A DNA stretch of 64,000 bases from Exophiala sp. HKRS030 (lineage: Eukaryota > Ascomycota > Eurotiomycetes > Chaetothyriales > Herpotrichiellaceae), in NCBI GenBank assembly GCA_023897205.1, contig JAHWDD010000003.1, forward strand, positions 4,591,665 through 4,655,664, read 5' to 3'. The position numbers and the translations under genes are program-made. The notes beneath the pieces are model-generated. The model saw nothing but the letters and a program-made list of their open reading frames with translations, did not search any database and was not told where the DNA came from. Below are positions 23,034-33,600 of the stretch, one piece after another; the stretch's first letter is position 1, and each line of letters begins with the position of its first letter.

Positions 23034-25838
23034 TTAATTGCCTTTGTTCGCCTTTTCCGCGGCTCGACTCTCACGTGCAGATTGAACTAGTGGAGCTAGA
23101 CTTGTGAGTGGTGCACAATATCCCATAAAAGGATGCTTCGAAAAGTTAGTGTACGATCTCACAGTCTCGAATTTTCACTTACATGAAGTAGGTCGTGCGC
23201 GCTAGCGCGCTTTTCAGGCTCAACCTTCAAGGCGAAATGTAAGAAATCTCGGAAAACCGGAGAGAGTGAGGCTTCGTCCTTGATCCGTGGTGTCCCGTAC
23301 TTAGCGATGAGATACAAGGCTCGTAAAGGTGATTCTGTCAGATATGGCGGCTCTCCCTCAATCATTTCAATGGCCATGATTCCCAAGCTCCAGATATCAA
23401 CTTTGCGGCCGTATTCTTTTCGTGTCACCACTTCCGGCGCCATCCAGTATGGGGTGCCCACCATGGTGGTGCGTTTATTCTGTGTGTCGTTGATCTGTGC
23501 GCAGAATCCGAAATCGGTAAGTTTGATATCTCCCCTTTCTGATAATAGGATGTTGTCCGATTTGATGTCTCGATGAATCACATTTTTCGAATGTAAATGC
23601 TGCAAGCCGAATAATGTCTGGTACAGTCAGTCTGCGGAACAGCCCATCTCATAAAACCACTCACCTCTCTACAAACGGCCGCAATCTGACCTTCGCTCAT
23701 GACGTTGAAGGTGACAACGTCTGTAAGACTTCCACCCTGCATGTATTCCATGACCACCCACAAATCCCCATCATGCAGGTAGCTGTCGATGAAATTGACG
23801 ATATTCTTGTGTTTGCTGTCTTTCATAACAATGATTTCGTTGATGATCAGATCCTTCTTTGGTTGCTGCTCCAGATTCATCTGCTTAATAGCAACACATC
23901 GCTTTGACCCGCCTTCGAAGGCCATGTAGACTCCTCCAGAAGCACCCTGGCCAATCTTGTTCAGGTTGGAGTACTTTGAAGTTGGATCACCAGGACTACA
24001 GATTGCCCTCAGCCGAGCAGTGACATCGATAATATTGCTCTGTTGTCGTTTCGCTCGCGGTCTAGGGCCTGGTGCAGGGCTTATCTTGGCCATCTGCTGT
24101 TGAGCGTGTTGCAGTGAGGGATCAGTGATGGCGGCGAATTGGGCTTGAGGCACAGTTGGAGTGATCTGCACCATCTCGGGCAGGATCTTGGGTGGTACTT
24201 CTGGGGCGCCTGGAGCGACTTGTCGTTGACTTCGGCTCCGATCGAGTTGCTTGCTCTGAATAGCTTGTTGAGCGATTGCCATGGCATGTTCTTGTTGCTG
24301 CTGATATTGAGCCGGAGATTGAATCGCTGGTTGGATACGGGGAGGAGTTGTGCCCGAGCCAGGGTCCTTGGGGTCAGAGTAGTTCCGTACCTCATCTTGA
24401 GGGAAGGTCTTGGGTGTCATGGGTGGTGGAGAGGAGAACTGGGGAGGTGACAGTTCAGGATTTGGCCGCAATGGCAAGTCTCGGGATATCGGTGGTGGGG
24501 GGCAGGTCGGACGGGAGCTAGGTCGCGAAGATTGGGTAGAGGAGGTTTTGGAGGAGCCCGCTGTGGCATCATGATGGGTGGAATAGCAGGTTTAGCCAAC
24601 GCATTGGCTGACGGTTTGTTTGGGATGGGAGGTGCTGCCCGAGGATTTTCAAAGCTTCCCTCGTGGTTTTGCGGAAATCTGGGGCTTGCTGGAGGCGATA
24701 TGATGCCGGTTTTTGGCGAGAAAGAGGCGGGTAAAGCACCGACGTTGGGTGTTGTCATTGGCGTTTGTTGACTAGAATTGCTGCTCTGAGGAGAATTGGA
24801 GACCTTTGCATGGTCGAACTTTTGCCAGATGCCGTCGTCCTCGCCGCCAAAATTGCTCTTGTAGGTTTCGACAATGTTCATCATCATCTGGGGATTTTGT
24901 TCTTGTTCATTTTTGGAGATTCCACTATCGGCCAATATCCTCTGCCAGTCGGCGGGTAGTCCCTAGCAAACATGTCAGAAAGGGGTCCAGGGTATGGTGA
25001 TACCTTGGTCAGGAGGGTTGGGGGTGTTTTGAACTCACCGTAAACTGCCCTGTTTGATTGTCATATCCAACGTGGATCATATGCATTGGATTCTCTGGGG
25101 CCGAGATTTTGATTGTCCTGGGTGAGCCGAGCATGTTGTTGACGAAGCTGGAAAAGCCACTCTTCTTTCGAAGCGGACCGGCGGGCTTTGAAGGCTGTAC
25201 ATCGCCCGAAAACCGCTTGGGACTGAGAATGCCATTCTCGGATTTGGGTGGAGTGACCTCTGTCATGGCGAGGCCACCAGGTCCGATGGTTTGGGAGTTT
25301 CGTAGAGGATGGTATCGTTGGTCGTAGGTCGGGGTAGTCTGAGTTATAGGTGTGGTGCGGGATGCATCAGTCGCATTCTCGTTCTTGGAGTTGATTCCCG
25401 AAGTCTGGAAGGTCAGGAGCAAACCTGAAGCGTCAAACGGCGCGCCGATCAAGTCGTTGTGAGAGTCATTGGAAGACGGCTGAGGAGTTGCGGGCACGGT
25501 CTGCGGGGAGTGATATTGAGCTGGTCGTTGTGGAAAGTAGTCGGCGTCAGGGATGATGGGGAGTGGCCACGGCTGATGTTTTCAAAGGACGAGGTTGAAG
25601 AAGCGAAGGCGCCTGACTGGGTTCGGTGGTGGAAGTCACGGGCAGGATGTGAGGGAGGTTGACCACGTAGATAGGTGGGCGCCGAGGGTGCGCGTTGCAA
25701 GGTCGCTGGAGAGTGAGGTTTGCGAAGGACGCTGATGGAATTTGCGGTATAGGCAGTAGTAGCAGTAGAAGGAGGAGGATTCTTGGTCAATGTGGCTCGA
25801 CGACGTTTACTGCCAAAGGTGTGGACGTCGTTGTCCAT
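23034..25838 (-). CDS. STE20: STE20/PAK-type protein kinase (CRIB plus kinase domain), two one-base frame breaks
   Basis: A p21-activated kinase that links Cdc42/Rac to MAP-kinase and polarity pathways. A disordered Ser/Thr/Pro-rich N-terminus precedes a CRIB domain ([22 protein letters not shown]) near 25120-25033. Then come an autoinhibitory-type segment beginning [16 protein letters not shown], a Pro-rich linker, and a full kinase domain: GQGASGGVY glycine loop, CVAIKQ lysine, HRDIKSDN catalytic loop, [16 protein letters not shown] activation segment. A short final exon closes with HPFMGYC...[10 protein letters not shown] before the TAA at 23034-23036. Introns fall after the CRIB, inside the kinase domain (47 nt) and before the last exon. 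No PH domain is present, so it is the Ste20/PakA type, not Cla4. Frames must shift by one missing base at GGGG 25558-25561 and at GGGGGG 24497-24502. Confidence 0.9.
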
Positions 25839-26123
25839 GATGGAACTGGCGGGTGCGGGTGTGGGTGTTGCAAGTCAGATGAGGGATGGAAGCGATGCGG
25901 CGGTGGTGGAGAGAGTTGGCACTGGCGACGCCCGTTTGACTCGTTTTGGGGGGAAAGTGAGCGCCGAGAGGACAGGCTGTGGGCAGGCTGTGGACAGTCG
26001 TCTGTTGTGGCGGACGCTTGAAGCTGCAACTTGCCAATAATTGCAAGCGTGTGCAAGTGCAAGTACAAGCGTGAGCAAGGGTGTGGAGCCCAAGTTGCAA
26101 GTTGCAGGGTGGAGAGTGGAGGG

Positions 26124-26165
26124 TGGCAGCTGGCGGTTGGCGGTTGGCAGTTGGCAGTTGGCAGA
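26124..26165. repeat. TTGGCRG heptamer minisatellite
   Basis: Four or five imperfect tandem copies of a 7-bp unit alternating TTGGCGG and TTGGCAG, preceded by a related GGTGGCAGC stretch. Confidence 0.75.
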
Positions 26166-26531
26166 TGTAGATGCAGATGGAAGCTTGTATCTTAGACTGC
26201 TAATTTACAGCAGAGCAGAAGCCAAACCCGGGAAGTGAAGCACTGACAGTGACACGTTGACAAGATACATACAGACTCAAGCCTGGACGTACTCCCTGTA
26301 TATGGACCGTGAACCATTCACCAAAGGCCATGGACCAAGACTGTTGGCAAAGTCCAGACTGGCAAGGACGGTAGGTGGAGGAGTTTGGAGGGAAAATGCT
26401 TCCTGGTTAGTGGGTAGTCGTAGGTGGAGAGTGGCTGATTAGGTGGTTAGGCCACTTGAGTACGGAGTACCTAGTAGGTGCCTAGGGCAGTAGGTTAGAT
26501 GAGCCCACGTAGTGTACGGAGTACAGTAGGT

Positions 26532-26570
26532 GCCCAATGCGTAATGCCCAATGCCCAAGGCCCAAGGCCC
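26532..26570. repeat. GCCCAAT/GCCCAAG heptamer array
   Basis: Several imperfect 7-bp units of the GCCCAAK type in tandem, followed by a CTACAGG-type repeat at about 26582-26608. Confidence 0.7.
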
Positions 26571-27783
26571 CATGTCCACTGCCTACAGGCTACAGCTACA
26601 GGCTACGGTACAAGCAGTCGACGCACAACCTGAGAAGCGCAAGGGAGTACTCGGTAGAGCTAAAGTGAGTTAGTTGGCGGTAGGCCGGGGTCTAAGCCCA
26701 AACGGGTTAGCAGGGTCCCCAGATTTAGAGCGTGGCGCTTAAATTGTGCATCTGACAGCCGCAGATGCCCTCCTCCTAGGCTACTACCGAGTATTATTGA
26801 CAGTACCAAAGGATGGTCAAAGAGAGCGGCGCCAAAAAAGACAAGAATAGCGGCCCATGCATGAGACACGTATCCGGGTCCGTGATTCCGTCAACACATA
26901 CCGAGTAGCAGAGTAGTAGTATATCGCGTAGATCGAGATGGAGCAACCGTGCAGGTGTTGGTCGGACCAAAAAGGGTGACAGAGGTGATGACTTGATAAG
27001 TGAAAGGTGATAGGTGATAAGTGATTGTGGTGTGAGTTTATCAAGTCAGGTTCGAGGTGTACCGAACCAACCAAGGTACTGTACCTACGTACCTACGGAG
27101 TAGGTAGGCATCTAACCACTGGTAGTGCCCGAGTATGTACTTGGTGACCCTGACAACCAAAAAACCCTCTAACCGTGGCCAACCAATATCCAGTCCATCG
27201 TTGCTATCTGATGCTGACTAGGATCAAACAGTGCTTTCGAAGCCAGCCCAAACCTCTGTTAGCGTCAAGTGTTTTGTGGTCAATGGCTCGTTTGTCCAGA
27301 GGAAAACTGACGCGAACGCGGAGATTACCAGGTAGTTTGAACATTAGGTATGGAGACCACCTCAGGAACCTACTGAAGAGAGAGCCCTGTTAGGTGCCTG
27401 TGGGTTAAAAGGTACAGAGCACCCAAGGACCCAGGTAAACAAGTACCCAGGTACCAAATGTACGTATGTCTCCCTTGGTTAGATTCCCACGACACGACCT
27501 CTGCGCTTCAAACCCATTCTACCAATCCAACCCCAGTCTTGCGTTATCAAGTCAAAAATCTCTCACCAGTCGCAATGCTTGGGAACAAGAGATTATTTAT
27601 AAGTTACCTAGTTATGTCCCGACTATGTTACACGTATGCACACCAGTCCCATTCGACGCATGCAGAGGGGACAGCGCCTCCATCACGACTCGCCGGGCTG
27701 CCAAGACTTGACCCCAACTGCCTATGCACCTCTCAGTGGTCAACCACACACTTGATACCTACCTAGGCACTGGCCCGAGGCCG

Positions 27784-27808
27784 CTGCCCGTTGCCTGTTG
27801 CCCGTTGC
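27784..27808. repeat. GCCCGTT heptamer array
   Basis: Three to four tandem 7-bp units (GCCCGTT, one GCCTGTT). Its unit length matches the other arrays in the island. Confidence 0.7.
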
Positions 27809-28835
27809 CCGACTTTAGTTAAAAGGTATAACTGGACAACCATATTTTTGCCTGGACTAGGCTTCCTGGCTAAGGAGGCCTCCCCTCCAAGGCCACCTTT
27901 GGATCCCCCCTCGGTCGCGAACCAGTTTCGGCCCCATAGCCTGGACTCTGGACTGATTCTGTCCGGCCCATCATCCAAGCCGATTCACAATCGATAATGC
28001 ATCCTACAGTACGCCATGATGAGTTATCGATTGCGGCTATCAATTTACAAATCCAAGTGACACGATTGTCATACTACAGTTCTACTAACTAGTTAGTAAT
28101 GTCAAGTTGTAACTGGACGTTGGCTTGCTGCAGCGAGTGCAGATGGCAAATAAGCACTGCCACCTCCACGTGGTGGGTGTTCTTTAGTTACATAAGGCGC
28201 CCACCTAGCACCTACTCCGTATTTATCATGTCTCTTAGGCGCCTCTCTCACTCTCGTCTCTTCTCCTCCTACAGGCCACGTGCGTGCTGCATTCTACCAA
28301 GATCACGGTTGTGTCCTTTTCCGAAACCGTTATCCCAATTCAAAACAAATAATACACAAAGCACAGAAAATGCATACGAATGAATGAGCACAAAGATCAC
28401 AACAATGCAAATCCCCTGTACTGCCAGCCGAGAGCATTTTGCCCTGTCCCATCAAATGCACCTGTAGATCTAAATCACGTTCCCAAAACGATTGGACTCC
28501 GTTTCTATCGATGGACCAAACAATCAACACGCGTAGGAAACCCAAGCGAAAAACGAACACAAAAGTCGACGTGACGAAATCCTCGTGATGGATGATGATC
28601 ATGTCCGAAAAGAAGACTAGCCTGACGCGCGTGTTGCTTTTCAAAGGCCCAAGGCTCCCCACCAGACGAGTCACGAGTCACGACCGAGCATAAAATGTGT
28701 TGGCTGCTCAGTGTTCAAAAGCGTGCAGCGTGCAGCATGGAACATGCTTGGGTGCCCGGCGTTTGCACGGGCATGCTTCCAAGTTATGTAACTTCCAGTC
28801 GTTGGGTTCGTGGAGCCTGGTCTTTGATACAACAG

Positions 28836-28862
28836 TACGGAGTACGGAGTACATACTCCGTA
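28836..28862. repeat. TACGGAGTA inverted repeat (hairpin)
   Basis: Two overlapping TACGGAGTA copies (28836-28844 and 28843-28851) followed, after CA, by the reverse complement TACTCCGTA (28854-28862). The second and third copies can form a 9-bp stem with a 2-base gap. Confidence 0.85.
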
Positions 28863-29117
28863 AGGTGCCGTACATGAATATCGGAAATTGTGGAAGCTTG
28901 TAAGGACTCCATCATTCAACTTACGGAGTAGGTCATCTACGGAGTAGGTACAGTATCTACTGAGTAGGCACGTAGGTCAGGTATGGAGCAGTTGGTTTAA
29001 GTGGGAGTACTTACTTACCTAACGTACGGCCCGCTCCCGAATCCACAACAAATATCCACAGATGGCCGCAAGTCTCCAAGTCTCAAAGACTCTAAAGACA
29101 AGACAAGACGATGAGTC

Positions 29118-29157
29118 CGGTAAAGGTAAAGGTAAAGATAAAGGTAAAGGTAGTAAA
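29118..29157. repeat. GGTAAA hexamer array
   Basis: About five tandem GGTAAA/GATAAA units in an otherwise gene-free stretch. Confidence 0.8.
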
Positions 29158-29911
29158 TATGTACCTAAACCGTGGAATTCAAAGGCAGGTCTTCGTTTGT
29201 TGTTGATCCTCGAACGTTTCTCTCTGTCGTGCTCTGCATACAGTACGTTCTATTCTACCATGCTTCTTCCCCCCCCCCCCCGGCCCCGGCCCCTCTCTCC
29301 TCCAAGATACAAGGTCTCCGTGCATGCAACGTTGACGTTGACTGGACTCACTCACTCACTCAAACAACCAAGCCAACAAACCCGGTCTTCCTTTACTTTG
29401 CCTTTTTAGTTTTGCAGTTCTGAAACTTGCGCGTGGAGGGAAACCATCACGAATTCCCACTTTTTTTTAAAAACAAAAACAAAAAGAATGGTACTCGTAC
29501 CTAGTCAGCATGATTGTCCAGTCCAATATCCAATATCAAGTGGATTGACGTGCAAGGGATTCCCATCTACCTTGAACCATGTGCCCAGGGCCCAAAAAAA
29601 ACAAATCAAAATTTTTTCACGTTTTGCTGGATTTTCATATGTCAATGTCACGTTTCAGGTCGGAGAGCATCTATCATCTGAAACTGAGCACTTCGCTTAT
29701 CCCGAGATTTCTCATAGGCGGGGCTCGCCGGGATGGTGTTTGATCACCAGGAATCTCAAAGCTTGATACATCCTCGTCCTGGATCAAATTCTACTCTACC
29801 TTCCAAGGTTCCAACTCACGATACGCCGGTTGATTTCTCCTGTCAACTTTCAGGGAATGCATTTCCCACCGACAACAATTTCAAGAGACCCAAGATTAAT
29901 TTCATTCTAAG

Positions 29912-32877
29912 CTACCAGATTCGTTTCGCCGCCATTTCATATCGCTTGACCTTGTCAAAACTCTCTAGCCCAAACCCCTTTTCTTTTTCCTTTTGTTGCT
30001 TCTGCTTGTCGCGCTCTTCTTTCTCACGCAACGCTCGAAGCCCTGCAGGGTCATCTTCGTAGATCCATCGTCGCTTATCATCGTCCACTTCCACCACTCC
30101 CCATCCGCCTACTCGCCGCCCGCCTTCCACTTGATGCACCGATTCTTTCTCTCGCTGTTTCATTGATCTATAACGAGACCTCGAGAATGCCAATAGAACC
30201 ATTCCAAGCACAAGTTTGCATGCCAACAACAGTAGAAAGATGAGTAAGAATGTCAGTACTGTAGGCAGGTGAGTGACTAGCCGAGACTTGGTAATCACAG
30301 CCGGTATTGCTTTGATGATCTCGTCAACTGTCCTCGAGATGGCTGCCCCAGTCGTCATGGGCATAGTCGATCGGGACGTCGAGAATTGTTCATGGATACT
30401 TTCAAGACTCGTCGACGATGTCGGAGGTGTCGACGGTACCCAAGAAGCCACAAACATCTGATATGTCTGCACACTGGCCCGAATCAACAGGCAGCTCAGA
30501 GGAATCACAGGTAAACCTAATCGTTTGGTCAAGTTCTGATCGCCAAACGCGTTTGTATAATAATCTTTGGCTAGCACATCCAGGAATCGATCATAAATCG
30601 CAGGCCGTGTATTGTTGAATTTGTTGATGTACGCATGTTTAATCCAGTCTACCAGCATCTCGGAACCCAGAACTATCAGGAAAGGTCCGATGACCTGGTT
30701 GATAGCAGGTGCATACGATGTTATCGATTCCACCATGGCTGGCACCAGTGTAAATGATCTTGGAATAATAGACGAAGCCGACTTCGGGGCACGGCGCCTG
30801 AGAAGGGAAAGCTGCTATTAGTTGGAAGCACAGCCGACGAAGTATTGCTCGAAGCAAACGTAAAAGCATCAAACCAGGAAAGTAAACCACCAGTTTCAAC
30901 AATATTCCGTGCTGCTATGATGACAAGCATATGCCACAATTGAAAGCGTTCAACAACATCCGCGCATGTGAGTTGGAACAGATTCTCCTTCTCAAATTTT
31001 TTGAAAACTGTCGACTTGATTTCGACAAACTGGTTCGACATCAAAAGTGTGATGAGGGCATTCGAATATGAATTCACGGCAACGTTGAGAGTGATCACCT
31101 GATAGAATAACGCCGTCGAATGGATGACGGTATAGACGAGGGCCAGGCAAAACAGCCAGAGAGGCCGTAAGATCTTGCTGTGACCGTCAGGCTTACGCTC
31201 TAGTGTCTCGCGGGAGAAGAGACATTCAAGCACATCTTGACCAATAGCAGAAAACAATCGATCGCAGACTTCGAGAAGATTGTAAATAACGTAGAGCTTG
31301 ATTGCAGCTTGTCCTCGGATCCAGTGGTACATGCGGCTGGCGTCAAACCGGAGCAGGATCAGGCAAGTGCAAATAATTAACAGGCCCTTTAGCATATCTG
31401 CTTTGTCGTCTGGTAGTAAAGTCGACGGGACAGATTTGGTTCTGTGGTGATGTCGAATCTGCCGGCGATTTGGCGGGATTGCAGGCTGCGAAGAATTGCG
31501 TTCGTCTGTCTCTGAGGCAGTTTTCTTGTTTGGCCGAGGCACTATGCTACTTCGACGCCGGCCCCACATTCTTCCTGTCCCATTGTATACAAAATTGAAG
31601 ACAAAGCTCACCTCTTGCATCAAGTTACTGGCCCAGGACTGGCCCAGAATATAGAAGGATTTCAATAATCTTAATGGCAATATTGTGAAAGTATAGAGCC
31701 AGGCGTCCAGGCATGCAAGTGTGCCAAACCACAAAACGCTTTCCAAATGTGGTGGGAGGAGCAGAAAATTGAGTAAGCGTTCAATCTTGACACTGGACGA
31801 CTCATATGGAAAGTCGATACCAGCCGGTCGGTGGATGTAGAGTTGTGACGGGCGTTGTGATGAGAGTTCTAATTGCAAATATGTAGGTATCGATAAGGGC
31901 GGGAGAGGAAACGAAGACGGCATTGGTGACGGTAATGGACGACCAGATGATGAGTATCTCCGGGCGTCTTTCACATCGGGCTGCGTGGCGGATATTGGTG
32001 GTTTCAGACTTGGTCGAGGACGTTCGTGTCTCGGAGGTGATTTGGGACTTTTGATCAAACCTGGTGTGGAGGAAGAGCGCTGTGGAGGAATAGGTCGCAG
32101 ACCTGGACTTGGATTCAATTGGATAGGTCGCCCATTAGTCTCAATAGTGAGTTGGTGGTGATTCTTGATTGTAGGCTGTTTGGAAGTTTCCAGTGAGATT
32201 GACTCAATCTCAGACAATGGTGAGAAGATGTCATCGCCTCCAGAGCTACGAACGGCGTTCTCTGAAGTTGGTTCACGCGAAGGTCGCCCATTGTCAAACG
32301 GGGTGCCAGTCTGGGAAGGCCGACGTGGAATAGGGCGTAAAGGAAGAGACTCAGGCGTCGAAGCAAGTTGCTGTAATTGTTCTTGGGTGAGCTTTAAACT
32401 GCGATCATGCTTGGAGTCCGTCACCGAGACCATGTCCGAGACCAGTGAATCTCTTATACCATTCAGATCAAAACCACTCTTGGCTTCACTGTTGGAGGGA
32501 GATTTGGTATTCTTATGGACATTCCCACTAGATCCTTCTTCTGAAACCGTTCTATGCCCAGGATTCTCTTTCGACAAAGTTGCGCTTGTTTCGAGCCCAT
32601 GGAGAGGGAGAGCTAGAGGTCGCCCTTTGTCGATAGCGCCATCATGGGTCTTGCGTACTTCTTCCTTCGTCTGAGGTTGACGGTCGTCATTTTCAAGCCG
32701 CACTCCATGGTCTTCGGAGAGGTACAGTCGATAAGGCACGGGACGTGGAGATCCTGGACTCGTTGGCGGGTCGAGAACCGCGGTAGGCTGGCGGCCAAAT
32801 GGCAGATGGTCAACCCTCGGTTGATCTGTAGCAACAGGGCCTTGCATCTCGAGGGAGAAGTGAGTGCATGAGGCCAC
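29912..32877 (-). CDS. TAPT1/EMP65-type eukaryotic membrane protein
   Basis: Homologue of the TAPT1 family (yeast Emp65), multi-pass membrane proteins of the early secretory pathway and nuclear envelope. About 980 aa. The first 340 residues are disordered and rich in Ser/Pro. The conserved core follows: FPYESSSVKIERLLNFLLLP, ADMLKGLLIICTCLILLRFD, ASRMYHWIRGQAAIKLYVIY, CLFSRETLERKPDG and VEIKSTVFKKFEKENLFQLT, with several hydrophobic helices. The C-terminal part (GPFLIVLGSEMLVDWIKHAY) carries two more membrane spans and a basic coiled tail ending KRYEMAAKRIW. Two frames must be joined near 30786-30789. One missing base in GGGG restores a Ser/Pro-rich loop ending PRSFTLVPAM. Alternatively a 62-nt intron with a GTTTGC donor and CTCAG acceptor would also keep the frame. 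Confidence 0.88.
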
Positions 32878-33600
32878 TTGCCATGTTTCGATCAGATCAT
32901 TGTTCTGTCGAGGAGGATGAATTTGAGAGGATGGGGAGTCTGCTAAGTGCGGCTGCAGCGTTCAAACTCCAAAATCGGTGCGATCCCAGGTGGGTGAACA
33001 TATGGCAACGACGTGGAGGAATGGAATGAAAGAACAGTGGCTGATGCTGGAGTAGATACAGAGTCTCCGTAGGCACGAGTAGGTTACCTCCGTCATAAAT
33101 CCGGAAAGAGGTCACGAAGGAATGGGTACGCCACGGCGAAACTTAAATCTCATGTGGCAGTTTCGGATTTTGAACATCTTCCGTCATTCTTGTCACCGTT
33201 GGTCAAGGCTGGCCACTGACGACAACTCTCACTGACAGGGCACAACCTCCACCTCCGCTTGTGTCTTGTGATCAACACTCACAATTGTCATCTTTCCTTG
33301 CCTGTGGAACAAAATCACTTATCTCTCAGTCTTCGATTTTGCAGATTCTTTGTGATTTTGGTGCTGTCTCGAAGTTCTTCCTTGAGCCTTCTGTGGGATT
33401 GTTAAGATTATATTGTATGATTCGAGTATTTGTTACTTATAACTTGAAAGTCGAGACGACTTCCTGGAACAACTTGGCCATGTTTGCAGATCACCGTTAT
33501 TGTCGTGATTTAATTCTGCGATAGCAATCGCTTCTGTCATCTCTGCACTTGCTCTGTGAAGTCGAGCCGACATCATCAGCCCTGGGCGCAGCAGTCAAAC
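32878..33600. promoter_or_regulatory. divergent promoter region TAPT1-type / BTB genes
   Basis: About 0.7 kb between outward-facing genes. It includes a T-rich leader from about 33280 to 33440. No gene is supported. Confidence 0.5.

Larger units (their letters stand above)
25839..29911. other. 4-kb gene-free island rich in short tandem and dispersed repeats
   Basis: No supported gene. Contents include 7-mer tandem arrays (TTGGCRG near 26124-26165; GCCCAAT/GCCCAAG near 26532-26570; GCCCGTT near 27784-27808), a GGTAAA array near 29118-29157, a run of 13 C at 29269-29281, many TAGGTACC-like words, and repeated TACGGAGTA words. The end nearest the kinase gene (25839 to about 26100) is probably its leader. 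Confidence 0.6.
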
